Shown here in pieces: positions 59,408-64,000 of a stretch of 64,000 bases of DNA (position 1 is its first letter; every line of letters begins with the position of its first letter). The translations under genes and the position numbers were made by a program. The stretch comes from Panorpa germanica. Lineage: Eukaryota; Arthropoda; Insecta; Mecoptera; Panorpidae. A model generated the notes under the pieces. It was not told the origin of the DNA, made no database searches, and saw nothing but the letters and a program-made list of their open reading frames with translations. The stretch is from NCBI GenBank assembly GCA_963678705.1, contig OY783203.1, positions 22,178,535 through 22,242,534 on the forward strand, written 5' to 3'.

Positions 59408-60085
59408 GGCCACCCAAATAACGCACATCTGACGCTAACTAGATACAGTTAAAAGCTAGAAACGGTGGATAGGAGAAGATTGGGTGTGTAGTCATTTGTT
59501 ACATTTGGTGCTGTTTCCGGCTAAGCGTTAGTTTAATCAGGTGCAATATAAGATTTGCGCGTTGCGATTTTATTATTAGGTAATAAGTTGAAGGGTAAGC
59601 TATTTGCAAAGTTGTGCACAAACTTTTTATTTTATAGCTTCAACATAAGTAAATGTGTTTATATTTCCTAATTTATTAAAAAAAATCCATTGTTTTTAGA
59701 GTAAATTATTTAGCATAAATGTGTGAACATATAGTGGAGTTGTGCCCAATAACGCCCATAGTATACGTGCAGTGGGCAGTTTAATAGTGAAACGAAATGG
59801 CTTTGCGAAAGTAGCTAAAGTTATTTTTGAAAAAGCATCCCGAAATATCCAGGCTCAAATGCTGGATCCGGCAAGAACCCAAAAATGATCAAGAACTGTG
59901 TGTGGGTATGGCTAAGGAAGTATTTTAATTATTCTAGAGGATGCAACTGATTATATTTAATGAAAATGTTTATTGCTTCGATTTGTTTTGGAAAATGGTT
60001 TCATTTCTTTGATTAGTTTTGGTAAATTTAGCAATTTTTTTAATCCAAACTCGATTCTGTAATAGAAAATATTTATTTTAGCGAT
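59408..60085 (+). mobile_element. TA-flanked MITE with GGTCACCCAAATAACGCCC ends, copy 1 (right end lost)
   Basis: Left end ggccacccaaataacgcaca preceded by TA. The interior (gcgttgcgattttattatta, gtaataagttgaagggtaag, ccaataacgcccatagtata, ggatccggcaagaacccaaa) matches 62530-63382. Similarity stops near 60085 before the right terminal repeat. Confidence 0.75.
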
Positions 60086-60960
60086 CAGGAAAAATCGCTA
60101 TGTGCCGCAAGAAATTTGTAGCTGCGACAAGGTCGCTCAGATTAAAAACCCGTGGTGTGTGCATGCTCATATGATTCCATGTGTTACAAATCTACGCGAT
60201 TTAAATCGTAGAGTGTTCAGGGTCTAATGGTATTGTGTCCGTTTTACACCTTGGTTACGTTTCTACAAGTGAGTGTCTACGTTGTAGTGGTTCTACGAGC
60301 TACGATGGTAATGTACTCGTAGCTCCATAGTGTCAGCAGTCGGCAACACACCACCGTACCAGTACTACCTTACCAGTGACCGAAGTCTTACAGATCTGGT
60401 GTGTACGGCGAAGGCGATGGCGTTAGCGTGGGTGAGGGAGAGAGGGTAGGGAGGATAATTAGGTTGTCGAAAACACTCTCGTCAACACTGTGAAGCAAAG
60501 TGCAATATGACTACGGAGGAATAGGAAACACAACAATGCATTATATTCTATTGACTAAATAAATATGTATGAGTATATTGTATATTTTATTAAGTAGGGC
60601 TGCGAGCAATAATTATCTTTATTAATGAAATATAGCATGAATGCATAAATAAAGTACATAAAATCTTAGCCTAGCCCTTATTTACCTTTCGTACTGCACC
60701 TAGTACGCATCCTTTCTTCTCAATTCATGAATTACTTCGCGAATAAATGGAATCCTGCAGATAGACGTTCGTCTTCTAAACTATTCTGTACAAGTACAAG
60801 TTGACGTATCTTCCAACTAGGCGTCTCCTTATTTTTGCTTTTTGTATTTTTTAATTGAGCGCTCCCCTCAGCTCCCCTATTTCATTGACATTATGCCGCT
60901 ACCAAACGATGCTACGAGCACCTGTCAACGTTGGACGCGTCGTGTGGTCGATGTTGGAAC
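60086..60960. other. No gene seen
   Basis: Includes a purine-rich patch (ggtgagggagagagggtagg) near 60429-60453; nothing else was identified. Confidence 0.5.
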
Positions 60961-60963
60961 TAA

Positions 60964-61359
60964 GGCCGTCCGCACATAGGTCGACTGGTTGCAAACCCGC
61001 AAATCTGCCCGAACCGAATGACAATGGAACTGCGTTGTGGGTGAGAGAAAGCACACGGCACACGAATGAAACTAAGCTGATTTGAAATTGGTTTTGAGCG
61101 ACTGTGTTTCCAGGTTGCAGGCAATTATGTTGCATGCTTTTGATAGTGAACATCATGAGCAGAGATACGCACAAATACTATTCAAAAGTATTTAAATACA
61201 TACATACATACATACGTACAAATACCTCGCAATACGACACAATAAAATTCCCTATTATGCTATTGTTAAAAAATCTATAGTCACGAAACACGGCTCGACA
61301 TCGTTGAAAACTTTGTTGCTCGGCTAGTTTGCAATCAGTCGACTCGTGTGCGGAGTGCC
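60964..61359 (-). mobile_element. PIF/Harbinger-like MITE, copy 6
   Basis: Left end ggccgtccgcacataggtcg, right end reverse-complemented ggcactccgcacacgagtcg. TAA duplications at 60961-60963 and 61360-61362. It contains a short catacatacatac run. Confidence 0.88.
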
Positions 61360-61362
61360 TAA

Positions 61363-62527
61363 CGTTCACGTTGGAAGAAGTTCAGGTTTTTGTCAAAAGG
61401 GATTTTCCTACCCCCACCACACACTTGATCCACATATCATGCACTACTGCACGAATCGTCCAACATAAAAGGATTTTATACTTACAGTTTTATTTATTTA
61501 CTTGAAAGTTTTTGTTAAACAGTGTCAGTGTCAATAATATCAACAAATTAATAAAATAAATATCGAAACATTCGTTCCACCGTGAAGTAGGAAACTTGCC
61601 ATGTCAATCTTCCAATATTTGACTCACACTTTTGACTCATTTGAATCAAACGTTCACCGCATTGTTTGGTGGGACTTTTATACACATTCGCTTGCAATTC
61701 ATTGAACGATCGCCGGTTGCTTCATAGTTTGTATACTAATATATCAATGTAGTCCCACACCCATATATAGCAAAAAAAAAGAAAAGTATTCAGGAAGTGC
61801 GATTTATTATATAATACTTCTTGCTCCTTTTTGCAGTTTTTGCGGACATTAAATCGACAAATAGAAGACGGTTAGGACTACTGTCCACGTAGCGTCACTT
61901 CATACGTACGCTTTCGTCATTTACCGCTTGTGGTACGCTTTCTTGCAGCTGGCACATTTAAACAAAGGAGGTTCTGTCCACGGAGCAATCAACCGTCACA
62001 CAGCTTGGGCTTCAACATGTCATAGCTTGTCATAGCTCTAGCGTACTGTACGACGCATAGACGTAATATTCTTTAAAAAATGAGAGGCTCGGCAGTCAAT
62101 TATGTTAATATTATTGAACAGTAGTCATTTGGTATACTGATTGAAATGCTGAATCACCCTCTAATATCTGCGGTTAATGTTCTACGTCTAATTCGTCGTT
62201 TTCCAATATGCTATAATCATATCTTCATCACTTGACAATTTCCAAATGAAAAAACGTGCTTTCTCAATACAAAACTTCAGATAAATGACCCTATTTGCAG
62301 CTTGCATTAAGCTTGTATGACGTTACGTGAACATAATTGAGATGCAGAATACGTCTGGCTTCATTTGCAGCTTGCATGCAACCTACTCTTAGTGGTACTT
62401 GTCGGACAAAAAGCACTAGAAGTAACATCACAGCAAAAAGAGTGCGCAAAAATCAAGATTACCGATAATAGTAAAAATAATATAAACAGTTAGGAATATT
62501 CTTAGTAGTTTGTAATTTCAAATAAGG
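61363..62527. other. No gene seen
   Basis: A ctgtccacg word recurs at 61880 and 61975 and gcagcttgcat at 62297 and 62364; otherwise unstructured A+T-rich sequence. Confidence 0.5.
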
Positions 62528-62529
62528 TA

Positions 62530-63382
62530 GGTCACCCAAATAACGCCCACCTGACGCTAACTAGATGCACATAAAAACTAGAAACCGCTAAACGCGGGGG
62601 ATAGTAGAAGACAGGGTGTGTAGTCATTGTTACATTTGCTGCTCTTTCCGGCTATGCGTTAGTTTAATGTGCAATATAAGAAGTGGGAGTGACGCGCGTT
62701 GCGATTTTATTATTAGGTAATAAGTTGAAGGGTAAGCTATTTGCAAAGTTGTGCACAAACTCTTTATTTAATAGCTTCAACATAAGTAAATGGGTTAATA
62801 TTTCATAATTTATTTAAAAGAAAAAGGTTTTTAGGGTAAATTATTTAGCATAAATGTGTGAACATATATTGGAGTTGTACCCAATAACGCCCATAGTATA
62901 CGTGCAGTGGGCAGTTTAATAGTGAGAAGGCTTGCCGAAAGTAGATAAAATTATTGTTGAAAAGGCATCTCAAAATATCCAGGGTCAAATGCTGAATCCG
63001 GCAAGAGCCCAAAAATGATCATGAACTGTATGTGGGTATGGCTAAGGAAGATATGTATTTCAATTGTCGTAGACGCTACAACTAATTATATTTAATGAAA
63101 ATATTTATTGCTTCGATTTGTTTTGGAAAATTCATTCATTTAATGTTATTTCTTTGATTTTAGCCCGGGCGTTATTTGGATCAATGGTGCCTCATAACGC
63201 CAATTGACATAGTTTCTTATTTTTATTATAAATTGGTAAATTTAGCAATTTTGTTAATCCAAACTCGATCCTTTAATAGAAATATATATGCTTTATTAAT
63301 ATTATATTTATATATATAGTTTTCATTCCACTTGTTGAAATATTAAATGAAAAACCCGTAGGGGGGCGTTATTTGGTTAACC
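62530..63382 (+). mobile_element. TA-flanked MITE with GGTCACCCAAATAACGCCC ends, copy 2 (intact ends)
   Basis: Left end ggtcacccaaataacgccca; right end reverse-complemented ggttaaccaaataacgcccc. TA on both sides (62528-62529, 63383-63384), as for Tc1/mariner. The ccaaataacgccc word also occurs internally in both orientations (near 62880 and 63165). 853 bp, no open frame of length, non-autonomous. Confidence 0.78.
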
Positions 63383-63384
63383 TA

Positions 63385-64000
63385 TCTTATAACAACAAAA
63401 CAGTCATAGCAAATTGTGCATAATCATCGATATATTTATTACATTTGCCCGTACTACGAGTACATAAAGTCTGATTTTAATTTGCATAAACGGTATATAA
63501 TATACATTCCTGCACCCTTTAAATGGTTCTCCCTGTACCGTTTTCCCCTTACCTAAAACAATATACCGTTTTGCTCCAGTACTCCTCCTGTTCTATCCCA
63601 GAGTATTTAACGAAAGCCCCGCGGCATCTCAGATGCTCCTCACTACAACAACCAGGATACACACATCATCAGAAGATAGTCTTCTTGGTAAGATGTTAAA
63701 ATAGTGAAATACAAGACTGAAGGCTATAAGGAGACAGAAACATGGGAATACAGGAACACAGGAATACAGAAAACGCAGGAGTACAGGAATTTATAATTCA
63801 TACAGAAACGATTACTGCTAGATAAATATTGATGTACCGTGTGCGGAGTGCGGTGTGCGGAGTGCGGTGTGCGGTGCGCGATGTGTGGCGTACATCTTCT
63901 AAACCAAATACAGAGCTTATCAAAGGATGCTGTCAACGTTTAAAAAGTTTACAACATTATTGATAAACTATACGTACGAGTACCATATTTGATTAAATGG
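63385..64000. other. No gene; GTGCGGA-type tandem repeat
   Basis: An imperfect (gtgcgga/gtgcggt)n array at 63839-63878 and acaggaata iterations at 63748-63790. The 70-codon minus-strand frame here is a by-product of the array. Confidence 0.5.

Overview
The window looks like non-coding, repeat-dominated DNA from an insect nuclear genome: strongly A+T-rich, almost no long open frames, spliced coding signals at one place only, and many transposon relics typical of insects (piggyBac, hAT, PIF/Harbinger-like and Tc1/mariner-like MITEs, tRNA-derived SINEs, LINEs). The best preserved reverse transcriptase fragment recalls, from memory, LINE ORF2 proteins common in ant and other hymenopteran genomes. 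Hymenoptera is therefore my tentative guess, not a demonstrated placement. No bacterial, viral, rRNA, functional tRNA or CRISPR features were seen.

Layout. 0-11 kb: a 5'-truncated LINE end, a MITE with an 18-bp terminal inverted repeat (TIR) carrying a SINE, several hAT relics (one carrying a SINE) and the first copy of a TAA-flanked MITE family. 11.3-13.3 kb, minus strand: the only convincing host-like gene fragment, three phase-compatible exons encoding a Gln-rich, basic, probably nuclear C-terminus that I do not recognise. 14-25 kb: four related piggyBac-derived elements that retain the transposase C-terminal cysteine-rich domain in various states of decay, plus a small MITE split by a hAT element. 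26-35 kb: an inverted-repeat element, further MITEs and a second hAT copy with an 8-bp target duplication. 35.6-48.3 kb: a compound block of unclassified units, most starting with a CGTCGC/GCGACG hairpin and all ending near CATTATAAT. They are arranged head-to-tail, one contains a LINE, and an inverted outlier contains a SINE. 48.9-64 kb: more TAA-flanked MITEs, a Jockey-like LINE remnant, a hAT element carrying a LINE end with an 18-bp duplication, long TA microsatellites and a TA-flanked MITE family.

The nesting gives a relative chronology. The piggyBac, hAT and hairpin-unit families are older, and the SINE and LINE copies landed in them later. Target-site duplications (TSDs) were read directly for three SINEs, one LINE and several DNA transposons. 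The most unusual structure is the 35.6-48.3 kb hairpin-bounded block; the most gene-like item is the 11.3-13.3 kb spliced locus.
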